From assembly GCF_038502225.1 (NCBI RefSeq), contig NC_091298.1:47864094-47928093 (forward strand): a stretch of 64,000 bases of DNA, written 5' to 3'. The first letter of the stretch is position 1, and the number at the start of each line of letters is the position of its first letter. The notes under the pieces were generated by a model. It ran no database searches, had not been told where the DNA came from, and saw nothing but the letters and a program-made list of their open reading frames with translations. Source of the DNA: Cherax quadricarinatus. Lineage: Eukaryota; Arthropoda; Malacostraca; Decapoda; Parastacidae. This document shows positions 1-9,960 of this stretch, piece by piece. A program made the position numbers and the translations under genes.

Positions 1-288
1 TGTTTTTCATTTATTTATCCACACCAATAACAGTCTCTCAACATTTTCTAACACTTGCAATCACTGTTTTGTAATCACAGTTGCACCTTTTGCAAGAACA
101 GCTTCCTTGATTGCCGTTTTCCTGCTCACTATAGTAGAGATGGTTGATTGGGATTTACTATACAACTTGGCCAGATCCGACACACGCACTCCACTCTCAT
201 ACTTTTCAATTATCTTTTTCTTCATTTCAATAGTCATTAGCACCCTTGGTCTCGATGGGTTGGCACTAGAAGCTTTCTTGGGGCCCAT
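1..288 (-). pseudogene. Tigger transposase N-terminus, nonsense-broken
   Basis: The reading frame starts at 288 with MGPKKASSANP and continues through a pogo/CENP-B type helix-turn-helix (MKKKIIEKYESGVRVSDLAK, then a STISTIV recognition helix around residue 50). This domain binds the transposon ends in the family. At 61-63 the frame stops at TGA where the related copy at 33692-34458 has an arginine codon (CGA to TGA, as expected for CpG decay). The frame then stays open to base 1 and reads residues like VERLLLVWINEK, the start of the second CENP-B HTH. It is therefore a decayed copy. Identity as Tigger is strong; activity is excluded for this copy. Confidence 0.8.
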
Positions 289-558
289 GGTGACTTATTT
301 TGCAGAAACAAGCACCAAAAACAGTGATAATATGGATAATATGGAATGTACCGAATGTATCCTTAGATGCGCGCACACTGGCTGGCTTGTAAAAACTGGC
401 ACACACAGGGCAGTTCAGGCCACACGTGGACATGTCTCATACGAATCATATCACATATCGGGTTTCGTAACGGGAACCGAGGCAAATTTTTTGCGATATA
501 ATGCTTCGGATACCAGATTTATCGGATACCGATGACTTCGCGAACCGGGGGTCCATTG
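1..558 (-). mobile_element. pogo/Tigger DNA transposon, left part cut by window edge
   Basis: Terminal part of a Tigger-type (Tc1/mariner superfamily) element read on the minus strand. The outer end at 539-558 reads CAATGGACCCCCGGTTCG on the minus strand and is followed by TA at 559-560, the target site typical of this superfamily. Inside lies the start of a transposase (see next entry). The same kind of terminus occurs at 30428-30630 and 33443-34737. The rest of the element lies before base 1. Confidence 0.8.
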
Positions 559-581
559 TATATTAATTTTAAATTTTATTT

Positions 582-2888
582 ATGCTCTTAGATTTTTTCT
601 TGGAAGGGATTTTTCTGATAAACATGTCACCTAGTAAAAGGGATGAGGGGTGGGGTTGTTTCAGTTACTCTTCAGCAGTTGCCTTAATATTTAAGTTAAT
701 ATTAATATCTAGAATATCTAGAATAGAAGCATCAGGGAAGAGAGAGGTGAAGGTTTATAAACTAAAAGAGGAGGCAGTTAGGGTAAGATATAAACAGCTA
801 TTGGAGGATAGATGGGCTAATGAGAGCATAGGCAATGGGGTCGAAGAGGTATGGGGTAGGTTTAAAAATGTAGTGTTAGAGTGTTCAGCAGAAGTTTGTG
901 GTTACAGGAAAGTGGGTGCAGGAGGGAAGAGGAGCGATTGGTGGAATGATGATGTAAAGAGAGTAGTAAGGGAGAAAAAGTTAGCATATGAGAAGTTTTT
1001 ACAAAGTAGAAGTGATGCAAGGAGGGAAGAGTATATGGAGAAAAAGAGAGAAGTTAAGAGAGTGGTGAAGCAATGTAAAAAGAGAGCAAATGAGAGAGTG
1101 GGTGAGATGTTATCAACAAATTTTGTTGAAAATAAGAAAAAGTTTTGGAGTGAGATTAACAAGTTAAGAAAGCCTAGAGAACAAATGGATTTGTCAGTTA
1201 AAAATAGGAGAGGAGAGTTATTAAATGGAGAGTTAGAGGTATTGGGAAGATGGAAGGAATATTTTGAGGAATTGTTAAATGTTGATGAAGATAGGGAAGC
1301 TGTGATTTCGTGTATAGGGCAAGGAGGAATAACATCTTGTAGGAGTGAGGAAGAGCCAGTTGTGAGTGTGGGGGAAGTTCGTGAGGCAGTAGGTAAAATG
1401 AAAGGGGGTAAGGCAGCCGGGATTGATGGGATAAAGATAGAAATGTTAAAAGCAGGTGGGGATATAGTTTTGGAGTGGTTGGTGCAATTATTTAATAAAT
1501 GTATGGAAGAGGGTAAGGTACCTAGGGATTGGCAGAGAGCATGCATAGTTCCTTTGTATAAAGGCAAAGGGGATAAAAGAGAGTGCAAAAATTATAGGGG
1601 GATAAGTCTGTTGAGTGTACCTGGTAAAGTGTATGGTAGAGTTATAATTGAAAGAATTAAGAGTAAGACGGAGAATAGGATAGCAGATGAACAAGGAGGC
1701 TTTAGGAAAGGTAGGGGGTGTGTGGACCAGGTGTTTACAGTGAAACATATAAGTGAACAGTATTTAGATAAGGCTAAAGAGGTCTTTGTGGCATTTATGG
1801 ATTTGGAAAAGGCGTATGACAGGGTGGATAGGGGGGCAATGTGGCAGATGTTGCAAGTGTATGGTGTAGGAGGTAGGTTACTGAAAGCAGTGAAGAGTTT
1901 TTACGAGGATAGTGAGGCTCAAGTTAGAGTATGTAGGAAAGAGGGAAATTTTTTCCCAGTAAAAGTAGGCCTTAGACAAGGATGTGTGATGTCACCGTGG
2001 TTGTTTAATATATTTATAGATGGGGTTGTAAGAGAAGTAAATGCGAGGGTCTTGGCAAGAGGCGTGGAGTTAAAAGATAAAGAATCACACACAAAGTGGG
2101 AGTTGTCACAGCTGCTCTTTGCTGATGACACTGTGCTCTTGGGAGATTCTGAAGAGAAGTTGCAGAGATTGGTGGATGAATTTGGTAGGGTGTGCAAAAG
2201 AAGAAAATTAAAGGTGAATACAGGAAAGAGTAAGGTTATGAGGATAACAAAAAGATTAGGTGATGAAAGATTGAATATCAGATTGGAGGGAGAGAGTATG
2301 GAGGAGGTGAACGTATTCAGATATTTGGGAGTGGACGTGTCAGTGGATGGGTCTATGAAAGATGAGGTGAATCATAGAATTGATGAGGGAAAAAGAGTGA
2401 GTGGTGCACTTAGGAGTCTGTGGAGACAAAGAACTTTGTCCTTGGAGGCAAAGAGGGGAATGTATGAGAGTATAGTTTTACCAACGCTCTTATATGGGTG
2501 TGAAGCGTGGGTGATGAATGTTGCAGCGAGGAGAAGGCTGGAGGCAGTGGAGATGTCATGTCTGAGGGCAATGTGTGGTGTGAATATAATGCAGAGAATT
2601 CGTAGTTTGGAAGTTAGGAGGAGGTGCGGGATTACCAAAACTGTTGTCCAGAGGGCTGAGGAAGGGTTGTTGAGGTGGTTCGGACATGTAGAGAGAATGG
2701 AGCGAAACAGAATGACTTCAAGAGTGTATCAGTCTGTAGTGGAAGGAAGGCGGGGTAGGGGTCGGCCTAGGAAGGGTTGGAGGGAGGGGGTAAAGGAGGT
2801 TTTGTGTGCGAGGGGCTTGGACTTCCAGCAGGCATGCGTGAGCGTGTTTGATAGGAGTGAATGGAGACAAATGGTTTTTAATACTTGA
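582..2888 (+). CDS. RTE-like LINE reverse transcriptase, open frame
   Basis: Long open frame of 768 codons. LINE-related sequence begins near base 727; the first ~50 codons are non-LINE flank read through by chance. The protein is a non-LTR reverse transcriptase. Motif A is FVAFMDLEKAYDRVDR with catalytic Asp near residue 407, and motif C is LLFADDTVLLGD with the two Asp near residues 515-516. QGGFRKGRG and LRQGCVMSPWLFN are further RT blocks. The C-terminus carries RWFGHVERM and a GRRGRGRPRKGW segment typical of RTE-like LINE ends. The apurinic-type endonuclease found in the sister copy at 14050-14757 is missing because of 5' truncation. The catalytic residues are intact and there is no internal stop, which is unusual here where every other LINE copy is broken. 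Clade assignment to RTE is from family knowledge, not a tree. Confidence 0.85.
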   Translation: MLLDFFLEGIFLINMSPSKRDEGWGCFSYSSAVALIFKLILISRISRIEASGKREVKVYKLKEEAVRVRYKQLLEDRWANESIGNGVEEVWGRFKNVVLECSAEVCGYRKVGAGGKRSDWWNDDVKRVVREKKLAYEKFLQSRSDARREEYMEKKREVKRVVKQCKKRANERVGEMLSTNFVENKKKFWSEINKLRKPREQMDLSVKNRRGELLNGELEVLGRWKEYFEELLNVDEDREAVISCIGQGGITSCRSEEEPVVSVGEVREAVGKMKGGKAAGIDGIKIEMLKAGGDIVLEWLVQLFNKCMEEGKVPRDWQRACIVPLYKGKGDKRECKNYRGISLLSVPGKVYGRVIIERIKSKTENRIADEQGGFRKGRGCVDQVFTVKHISEQYLDKAKEVFVAFMDLEKAYDRVDRGAMWQMLQVYGVGGRLLKAVKSFYEDSEAQVRVCRKEGNFFPVKVGLRQGCVMSPWLFNIFIDGVVREVNARVLARGVELKDKESHTKWELSQLLFADDTVLLGDSEEKLQRLVDEFGRVCKRRKLKVNTGKSKVMRITKRLGDERLNIRLEGESMEEVNVFRYLGVDVSVDGSMKDEVNHRIDEGKRVSGALRSLWRQRTLSLEAKRGMYESIVLPTLLYGCEAWVMNVAARRRLEAVEMSCLRAMCGVNIMQRIRSLEVRRRCGITKTVVQRAEEGLLRWFGHVERMERNRMTSRVYQSVVEGRRGRGRPRKGWREGVKEVLCARGLDFQQACVSVFDRSEWRQMVFNT

Positions 2889-3148
2889 CGTGCTGTTGGA
2901 GTGTGAGCAAAGTAACATTTATGAAGGGATTCAGGGAAACCGGCAGGCCGGACTTGAGTCCTGGAGATGGGAAGTACAGTGCCTGCACTCTGAAGGAGGG
3001 GTGTTAATGTTGCAGTTTAAAAACTGTAGTGTAAAGCACCCTTCTGGCAAGACAGTGATGGAGTGAATGATGGTGAAAGTTTTTCTTTTTCGGGCCACCC
3101 TGCCTTGGGGGAATCGGCCGGTGTGATAATAAAATAAAAAATAAAATC
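727..3148 (+). mobile_element. LINE A (RTE-like), 5'-truncated
   Basis: Covers the reverse transcriptase frame plus a 3' UTR (2889-3148) that recurs in many copies here. The UTR includes the block beginning GCTGTTGGAGTGTGAGCAA, then GGACTTGAGTCCTGG, and a tail reading GGGCCACCCTGCCTTGG that ends in an A-rich TAAAATAAAA repeat. The 5' end is lost near 727. The frame spans about 720 LINE codons without a stop, so this is probably the youngest or best preserved RT copy in the window. Confidence 0.85.
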
Positions 3149-3289
3149 TAGTTTAATAGTAATATCTAGCTCAATTTGTAATTATATTTAGAAAAATTTT
3201 GGAAGTGAAGCAGTCTCTCATACTTTCAAGATCTTTAAGTGATATATCACTTGTTCACGAGTTTTCTAAAATTAATTCTCTCCCTTCAG

Positions 3290-3433
3290 ATGGTAGCCAG
3301 AAGCCCTCCTGCTGTGGTTACCATTTCACAACCAGTAAAGAAACCACAAGCAAATCGACGAGAAGAACTTTTGAAGCAACTTCGTGCAGTCGAAGACGCA
3401 ATTGCTCGAAAAAGAACAAAATTGCCAACTTAG
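3290..3433 (+). CDS. Probable last coding exon of a host gene, ZC3H18-like C-terminus (tentative)
   Basis: A strong 3' splice site (pyrimidine-rich tract ending TCTCCCTTCAG at 3289) is followed by 48 codons ending in TAG at 3431-3433. The peptide runs MVARSPPAVVTISQPVKK, then a basic, amphipathic stretch with RREELLKQLRAVEDAIARKR, and ends TKLPT. This charged helix followed by a very short tail looks like a conserved protein C-terminus and is unlike any repeat in the window. From memory it resembles the extreme C-terminus of the nuclear CCCH protein ZC3H18/NHN1, which links mRNA cap and export factors; that identity is tentative. No upstream exon was found within the window, although LINE A sits only 140 bases upstream. 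The reading phase at the exon start is not proven, so the first residues are uncertain. Confidence 0.5.
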   Translation: MVARSPPAVVTISQPVKKPQANRREELLKQLRAVEDAIARKRTKLPT

Positions 3434-4734
3434 TGATTTTAGGTGAGTTTTTTATTTGTCAGTATTCAACAAACCTAGTTTGGGTAGTGGAAGGGTTTAA
3501 AACTTCATATTCCATACAAATGCTAATATAAAGAAACAGAGAAATACCCTTTCACCTTCTGAAAGTTTTTTAATGCTCATACTGCAGAATTACTTGATAG
3601 TCTGCTTTTATTTCTCCACCAGCATTATAAATGTTATGGGATGGCAGGATTACCAACAAGTACATACCTGGTAATAGGACAGTAAGTGCAGGCAAAAGCT
3701 TTAAAGACCATTTCACCCACACAGGTCCACTGTCGTATCAATACGTGGAACATGCAACATGATAATACATATAAAAAAAAAGTGACTTAAACATAAGCAT
3801 AGACAGGTAATGGATGTCAGAGTGGTGATGTCAAGTTGCTGGGTCACTTGCACAAAGTGTACTGGAGATTTTTCAAGGTGAGTTTAGTTAGATTTTGCAG
3901 TGCCAAATGCTCCTTCATTCTTTTTGATGACAAATCTGTATGTGTGCAATCTCTAAATATCATCTTTACTTCTTTGATAATCATTTTGGTCTTTGTCTAG
4001 TCCATTAGTTGTGCCTGTTTTTTACCCTTGCAAAGGAAATATTTTTGTCTTGTAGGCTTTGTGCAGTCTCACTAATGTCTTGCTTTGTCACACCCACCAA
4101 TATTGAAGCAGGCATCTACAGAACTTCATTGGTAGGTGTGATAAAGCATTCCTTGATGAAACTAGAAAGAGTTCACACAAGAGTTATTGACCATAAATAT
4201 GCCTACAAGACAAACAGCGACAAAAACACTCATGTTATTCATAAGGAAAATCAGGGACTATTAATTGATTGGGTAAAGGTTGAAATGAATGTCAAAGAAG
4301 AAATACAGAGCAAGAAGATGGTGTTTAAAGTCTGCACACATGCAGACTTTCAGCACTATCAAACAGAACCAAGTGGCATTTAGCATTGCAGATGACCTGC
4401 AACCTGTCATCCATTACCTGACACCTACCTTTATCTCACCTTCTGTATATTGTCATGTTGCATGTACCATGTATTGACTTTGTAAAGCTCCTGTGTGGTC
4501 AAAAACTTAAAAGGTTTTGTCCTATTACCATACATTATGAAAGTGGTTTTCCTATCCTTTGATTTTTCCTTGGGCTTTATTTAGCTTTGCCTGTTTCATT
4601 GTTTCTACTTCCCTTCTTGTGTTTATTTGCAACAACATGCAGTTGAACATCCACATTTGAGTGCTTTGTAATTCTCAAGATTTTATTGTCTAATTTTGGG
4701 GAGAGGGGTGGGATTAAATTATTGGGATTCAATG
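3434..4734. other. Unassigned region
   Basis: Follows the putative terminal exon and may hold its 3' UTR. No convincing exon, known repeat or terminal inverted repeat was recognised. An open stretch at 4009-4383 has no recognisable domain and no good splice context. Confidence 0.4.
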
Positions 4735-5705
4735 CAAAATGGGGGTTGACACTAATTTTTTGATGATGATACTGTGCTTTTAGGAGATTCTGAAGAGAAG
4801 TTGCAAAGGTTAACGGTCAAGTTTGAAAGTTTGTGTAAAGGAAGCAAGTTGGAAGTGAACATAGATTGAATAAGATGATGAGGGTATCAAACAAGTTTGG
4901 TAAAGAAAAATTGGATATCAGATTGGAGGGAGGGAGTATGGAAGAAGTGAATTTGTTCAGAGATTTGGGAGTAGATTTATCAGTGGATGGGCTTATGAAG
5001 GATGAGGCTAGCCATAAAATTGATGAAGGAAAAAAGGGTGGTGCATTGAGGTATCTGTGGAGACAAAGAGCATTATCCCTGGAGGTAAAGAAGGGTGTGA
5101 AGCATGAGTTGTAAATGCTTCAGCAAGGAGGCAGTGGGAATGTGTTTAAGGGCAATGTGTAATGTAAATATTATGCAGAGAATTCATAGTGTGGAGGAGG
5201 TGTGGAGTTAAAAAAAGTATTATTCAGAGGGCTGAGGAGAGGTTGTTGAGATGGTTTGGTCATTTAGAGAAGATGGAGCAAAATAGGATGACTTGGAGGG
5301 TGTATAAATCTGTAGTTGAGTGGAGGAGGGGTAGGGGTCATCCTAGGAAAGGATGTAGGGGGGGGGGTAAAAGAGGTTTTTGTGTGTAAGAGGGTTGGAC
5401 ATAGAGCAGGCATGTGTGAGCATGGTAGATAGGGGTGAGTGGAGATGAATGGTTTTTGGGACTTGATGAGCTGTTGGAGTGTGAAGGAATTCAGGGAAAC
5501 TGGTTAGCTGGACTTAAGTCCTGGAGGTGGGAAGTACAATGCCTGCACTTTAAAGGAAGGGTTTGAGATACCTGCTTTTTGGAGTGACTTCTGAACTGTC
5601 GATTCTGCATGCCTCTGGAAAGACAATGTGTGAATGATGATGAAAGGGTTTCTTTTTTTGGGTCACCCTGCCTCAGTGGGGGATGACCAGCATGTTAAAA
5701 AGCAG
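4735..5705 (+). mobile_element. LINE B fragment (RTE-like), decayed
   Basis: 5'-truncated copy starting just before the RT motif C region: DDDTVLLGDSEEKLQR is readable from about 4757. It continues through the thumb and C-terminal region, open at 4866-5114 and 5189-5389 with frameshifts between, into the LINE 3' UTR and a tail reading GGGTCACCCTGCCTCAGTGG near 5660. Several small deletions and stops make it non-coding. Its 3' end abuts an inverted LINE fragment at 5706. Confidence 0.75.
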
Positions 5706-5965
5706 AAGAAACACTTTTTTCACCATCATTCATTCATTGTCTTGCCAGAAGCATACCAACATCGCAGCTCAGAGAACCTTCCGAACTGCAGCTTCCTCAC
5801 CTCTCCTTCAGAGTGCAGACACTGTACTTCCCAGCTTCAGGACTCACATCCAGCTAACTGGTTTCCCTAGTGTTGTCTTGCTCTTACTCCAGGACGTCAA
5901 ACCATAAAATCCACTTGCCTTCCACTCTCATTCTCACACAAGCTTGTTGGATGCCCAAGCCTTCA
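5706..5965 (-). mobile_element. LINE C 3'-end fragment, inverted
   Basis: Reading the minus strand gives the LINE 3' UTR and the end of the RT frame (GCTTGGGCATCCAACAAGC near 5950). It is joined tail to tail with LINE B at 5705/5706. The pair therefore forms an imperfect palindrome of LINE ends. Confidence 0.65.
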
Positions 5966-6119
5966 TATATGCTACCAATATGTACAATATACTGTATTCA
6001 GCTGTCCCCCCTCACTTTACAGAATAGATGCATTCCAAGCCCATGGCATCTGTACTAAGGCCTTCCTGGCCATCAGCATTTAACTCAGCAAAGTGAGAAT
6101 CTTATCATAGAAAAGGGGG

Positions 6120-6420
6120 TGCTCAAACCAGTGGCAAATAAGTCCTAAAACTCACAGGCCAGTGTGTTAACCACTGGACTAGCTGACTCTAATAGGATTC
6201 ATTTCTATACAGTATATCATAGGGAGGCACGGGGCCCCCCCACTGACCACAAATGCAGGTGTATACAGATAAATCCTACACAAACATGGCTGTGGTGAGT
6301 TGTACTAGATCCAGCTAGTCCAGTGGTTAGCACATTGGCCTCTGAGTTTTAGCAGTTATCTACCATGGGTTCAAGTACCACCTGCTCTGTAATTTGTTTG
6401 CAATCGTGTTATTATAATTT
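6120..6420. repeat. tRNA-like SINE modules, divergent pair 1
   Basis: Two copies of a tRNA-derived module lie back to back. The minus-strand copy is at about 6143-6190 and the plus-strand copy at about 6312-6375. The module reads AGCTAGTCCAGTGGTTAGCA (polymerase III A-box-like) followed by GGCCTCTGAGTTTTAG and a degraded B-box-like GGGTTCAAGTACC at 6366. The 5' ends face each other across about 120 bases. The same arrangement recurs near 9830 and 43760. Confidence 0.6.
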
Positions 6421-6659
6421 CATGAATCACAGGAATTTTCAGTACGTTTATCAGACTGCATTACATTGAGAATGTGTATCACATGTGCAAAATTATCACT
6501 AGAAATGGAACATCACATGATGATAAATTCTTATAAATAAACCTGCATGAAGTGAGGGGACATTTGTGTGTGATAAACTTTAACATTTATTCCTGTCCAA
6601 AACTGTGGCCATCTATCAATACTTAATGATAAAGATAAGTGGTATTTATGATTTTTTTA

Positions 6660-7165
6660 TTCTGTTGGAGTGTGAGCAAGGTAACATTTATGAAAACATT
6701 AAGGGGTACGTAAGTTTCCCCATCTTCTAATAACATGTTCATTTTTCCACTATAATCTACCTTGTCCATAATTTCTATCGCATTTGCTTTGTCTGTTTCG
6801 TAAGGATCTTTCCTTAATTCATGGTATAGCTAGACTCCACCTTATGAAACGGACATTGCAAATGCGATAGCAATTATGGACATGGTAGATTATAGTGGAA
6901 AAAATGAACATGTTATTAGAAGACAGGGGAAACTTGCGTGCCCCTTAAAGGAGACTCGTTAGCTAGACTTGGGTCCTGGTAGGAAGTATAGTGCCTACAC
7001 TCTGAACTAGAGGTAAGGCTGCTACAGTTCAGAGGGTCATCTGAACTGTGATGTCAGCACTTATGGCAAGACACTGAATGATTCAAACAGTTAATATGTT
7101 TCCTCATTGTTTTAGGTCACTCTACTGTTGTGAGAGACAGCCAGTGTGTTAAAAAAACACACTCA
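6660..7165 (+). mobile_element. LINE 3' UTR fragment split by a foldback element
   Basis: LINE 3' UTR sequence begins at 6660 (CTGTTGGAGTGTGAGCAAGG), breaks at 6699, and resumes at 6949 (GACTCGTTAGCTAGACTTGG) to a degraded tail near 7130-7160. The intervening 242 bases are a separate transposon listed next. Confidence 0.7.
6703..6944. mobile_element. Foldback MITE flanked by TTAA
   Basis: The element is almost entirely two inverted arms of about 105 bases. The left arm begins GGGGTACGTAAGTTTCCCC at 6703 and the right arm ends GGGGAAACTTGCGTGCCCC at 6944. Both sides carry TTAA (6699-6702 and 6945-6948), the piggyBac-type target duplication. Removing the element plus one TTAA restores a continuous LINE 3' UTR. 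It has no coding capacity. Its termini differ from both piggyBac families described below, so the mobilising enzyme is unknown. Confidence 0.8.
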
Positions 7166-9673
7166 TATATCAGTAATTCTTGGGGTAACATTTGAAATTA
7201 TTGAGAATTCCCCCAACCTTAAGGTTCATGTCTTTTATTAGACTCTTATTAATTTATTATTGCTGTGTATTCAGTGTGATTTGTTCTCCTAACTCACAAT
7301 TAAGTTACAAGTAGATAATATAGCAGTGTTAATAATTATTTTCTGTATTGATGTTATTAGCACCTTGTGACCACAGATATTGATAGATTAACAATGTTTT
7401 TGCAATTGGCAAGTAATGGTAGTGTTACACAATCATGATTCAAGTTAGCAAATATGGATGCAAAAAAATGCAATACAGTTCTGTAATGTAAAATTTGTGC
7501 CAAACTATCAACTTCATCATTAATTTAGTCACCATTTTCTGCTATACAGGATTAATATTTTTATTACATTTTTTTTTTTTACACATTGGCCGTCTCCCAC
7601 AATTTTCAGCCAGTCTGGTTGAAGACTTGTACAATAGCATAACTTTTATCAAAATATTTTCATGAACTTGCCATTTAGTAATTTGCATTCCTCTCTTATT
7701 ACAGGTAAACGATAATGGTATTGCTAGGTAAGTTAAATCATTATTTATACAAAAAAAAAGTTCTTAAGCTAGTTGGCTTCTCTTGTACATATGAGTTAGA
7801 TGGGAATCCACTTGTGGTTCACTAAGCCAACCCTTGATAGCATTTCCACTATAATCCACCTGGATAGCAACTCTTGACCAAGTGATAACATCACAGCATT
7901 TCAACTAAATGACGTAATATCATAGTTCATATACATCACTTAATAAAATCAGATAATAATCTGAAACACAAATACTGTGGAATTATAGTGATATTGAAAT
8001 TATATCAATTAAAAGTTAAGCATCTAAAAAGCAAACTAGTTACCAGTAAAATATGAAGTTAAAGCACTTGCAGTTATTGACAGTTGCTGGAAACATCAAG
8101 AGCTTTTTGTCTGTTGTAAAAAGTGGCATTGTGACTGTAAAAATAAATTTGTATATTGTGTAAGTGGAATATTTTGGTTTGGATGGTAAATAAAATTTGT
8201 ATTTATGCTGTATAATTCAACAAATATTGCATTGAACTGCAGATTCTTAAACCCATTTTTGTCATAATTTAACTTGTTTTGTATTGAACCATCTAGCATT
8301 AAGACATAAATTTATTATAATTAAAAGTATATTTTTTTGTTTCCACCTTTTAATATTTAATATTAAGTATATACAGATATCCATTTATCATGTGATTATT
8401 TTGCATAGCTTAATTTAGTTGAATACCCTTGCAGCCTCTTTAAACAGACCAGCATCTCCTAAAAATTACAAGTTAGTACCCTGGAACAGTTGGATAGAAG
8501 AGAATATAGCTTCTGCAATGGTTAAAAGTATTTTTGTGAAAGGCAAAGCCATCCTTCTACCAGTGAGAGTCATTTTCCAGGGATTTCCTATTGGTTATCC
8601 CCAATTCTTCTTTGGGTACCCGTTTTAACACTCAGGCATTTGCATTGGTGTATCCTTTCGCCTAACTACCCTTATTTTCACATGACACAGGTATACCTAC
8701 AGCAGTAAACTGTCAAACCATTTTGGCCTCCATGGCCCTAGTTGATGTAGAGGTCAGCAGTATGAGAAACCTTGACGTAGTGCAAAGGACACCATACTTT
8801 TGTAGACCTAACAGCAGCCAGAAACCTCCAAATGGTAAGCAGATAATGTAGGACTGTAACATGCACATTGACATTGGCCAAACTTATCTCCAGATATATT
8901 GGTGCTGCCATTGTCAGGATGACTCCGAAGATCTTCGAATACAGGGGCCACACACACACTTTTACAGTTTCTTCTCATTAGGTTCTGAAACTATTGAGTC
9001 ATTGGGAAAATTTGGCAAGATGGAAAACAGACTTAAGAAGTACGAAGGACTGGTGAAAGAAAATGTGGAGAAAATGGAGAAAGATAATTGGCATCAAGCC
9101 ACAGGAGAAAAAGGGAAAAAATCAAATAGTGAGAATGGAGTTACATAAACAATAGTAAGAGAAGATAGTAAAGGAAAGGAGGTAAACAGAAGAGAGAAGG
9201 AAGGTGAAGTTGGCACTACCAAATAAATGCAGAAAGAAGAAATAACAGCTGCCACCTTTGTCAAAGAGGAATGAAAATTTTGTTTGAAGGATGTCAAATA
9301 ATGATCATTAATTTCTGATTCTGGAGAGTAGCATAACCAATACACTATATTCCTTTTGTAGAAGAAAGTTTTGCAAGTTTTTGACAGTCTTGGAAACCCA
9401 GGAAATCAGCAAAGCTGATTGATAAAGAATCAAGAGGTTGGGCCAGCTATTGTGATTCAACATTCTCCAGACACAACTAGCTGGTTACACTAAGTACCTA
9501 AGACTACCTTATTATGATGTAGCATAACTATTCTTTCAGTTGTAAAACTCTAGTAAAAATGGGGAAAATATTAAAAGACTTGAGTTAACCTATGAAGAAA
9601 GATTTGCGATATGCACACATCTTTTTAAGCTAACATCAGATTATCTTTCATTAGATATTATCCACCTAGAACA
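7166..9673. other. Unassigned AT-rich region
   Basis: No confident gene or full repeat. A faint minus-strand LINE tail lies near 7565-7610. A candidate exon at 8982-9148 is listed separately. Other open stretches, for example 8419-8628, show no recognisable domain. Confidence 0.35.
8982..9148 (+). other. Weak candidate exon
   Basis: A pyrimidine-rich tract ending CTTCTCATTAG at 8981 could be a 3' splice site. It opens a lysine- and glutamate-rich frame (GSETIESLGKFGKMENRLKK, amphipathic) that ends in TAA at 9146-9148. There is no homology I recognise and no partner exon, so this may be chance. Confidence 0.2.
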
Positions 9674-9800
9674 CAACATTTATGAAGGGATTCAGGGAAA
9701 ATGGTTAGCTGAGCTTGAGTTCAGGAGGTGGAGAGTACAGTGTCTACATTCTGAAGGCGGGATGGTGATATTTGGCAGCTTGGAGAGGCATCTGAACCAT
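9674..9800 (+). mobile_element. LINE 3' UTR fragment
   Basis: Short match to the RTE-like LINE 3' UTR (ACATTTATGAAGGGATTCAG, then a block equivalent to GAGTACAGTGTCTACATTCT). The tail is missing. Confidence 0.6.
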
Positions 9801-9814
9801 AGAAAAAAACAAAC

Positions 9815-9960
9815 CACAGTATAGGTGAGGTAGAACCCATGGGAAGTGAGTCATAAAACTCCAGGCCAGTGGAGCCCATGCTAACCTCCATATGGATGAA
9901 TCTTATTGTAGCCAGCTGGCTCAGTGGCTGACACACTGGCCTGGTGAAAGTCCAGTAGGT
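9815..9960. repeat. tRNA-like SINE modules, divergent pair 2
   Basis: The minus-strand module is at about 9826-9875 and the plus-strand module at about 9905-9950 (GCCAGCTGGCTCAGTGGCTG, then ACACTGGCCTGG). The spacer is much shorter than in pairs 1 and 3. The block GGATGAATCTTATT before the plus-strand module is shared with pair 3. Confidence 0.5.

Noticed and set aside
902..1588. Long minus-strand open frame within LINE A
   Set aside because: It is the antisense shadow of the reverse transcriptase; composition is Ser/Leu/Phe-rich with no domain.
6710..6940. Possible microRNA precursor
   Set aside because: The arms are ~105 bases, flanked by TTAA, and split a LINE, so a foldback transposon explains it better.
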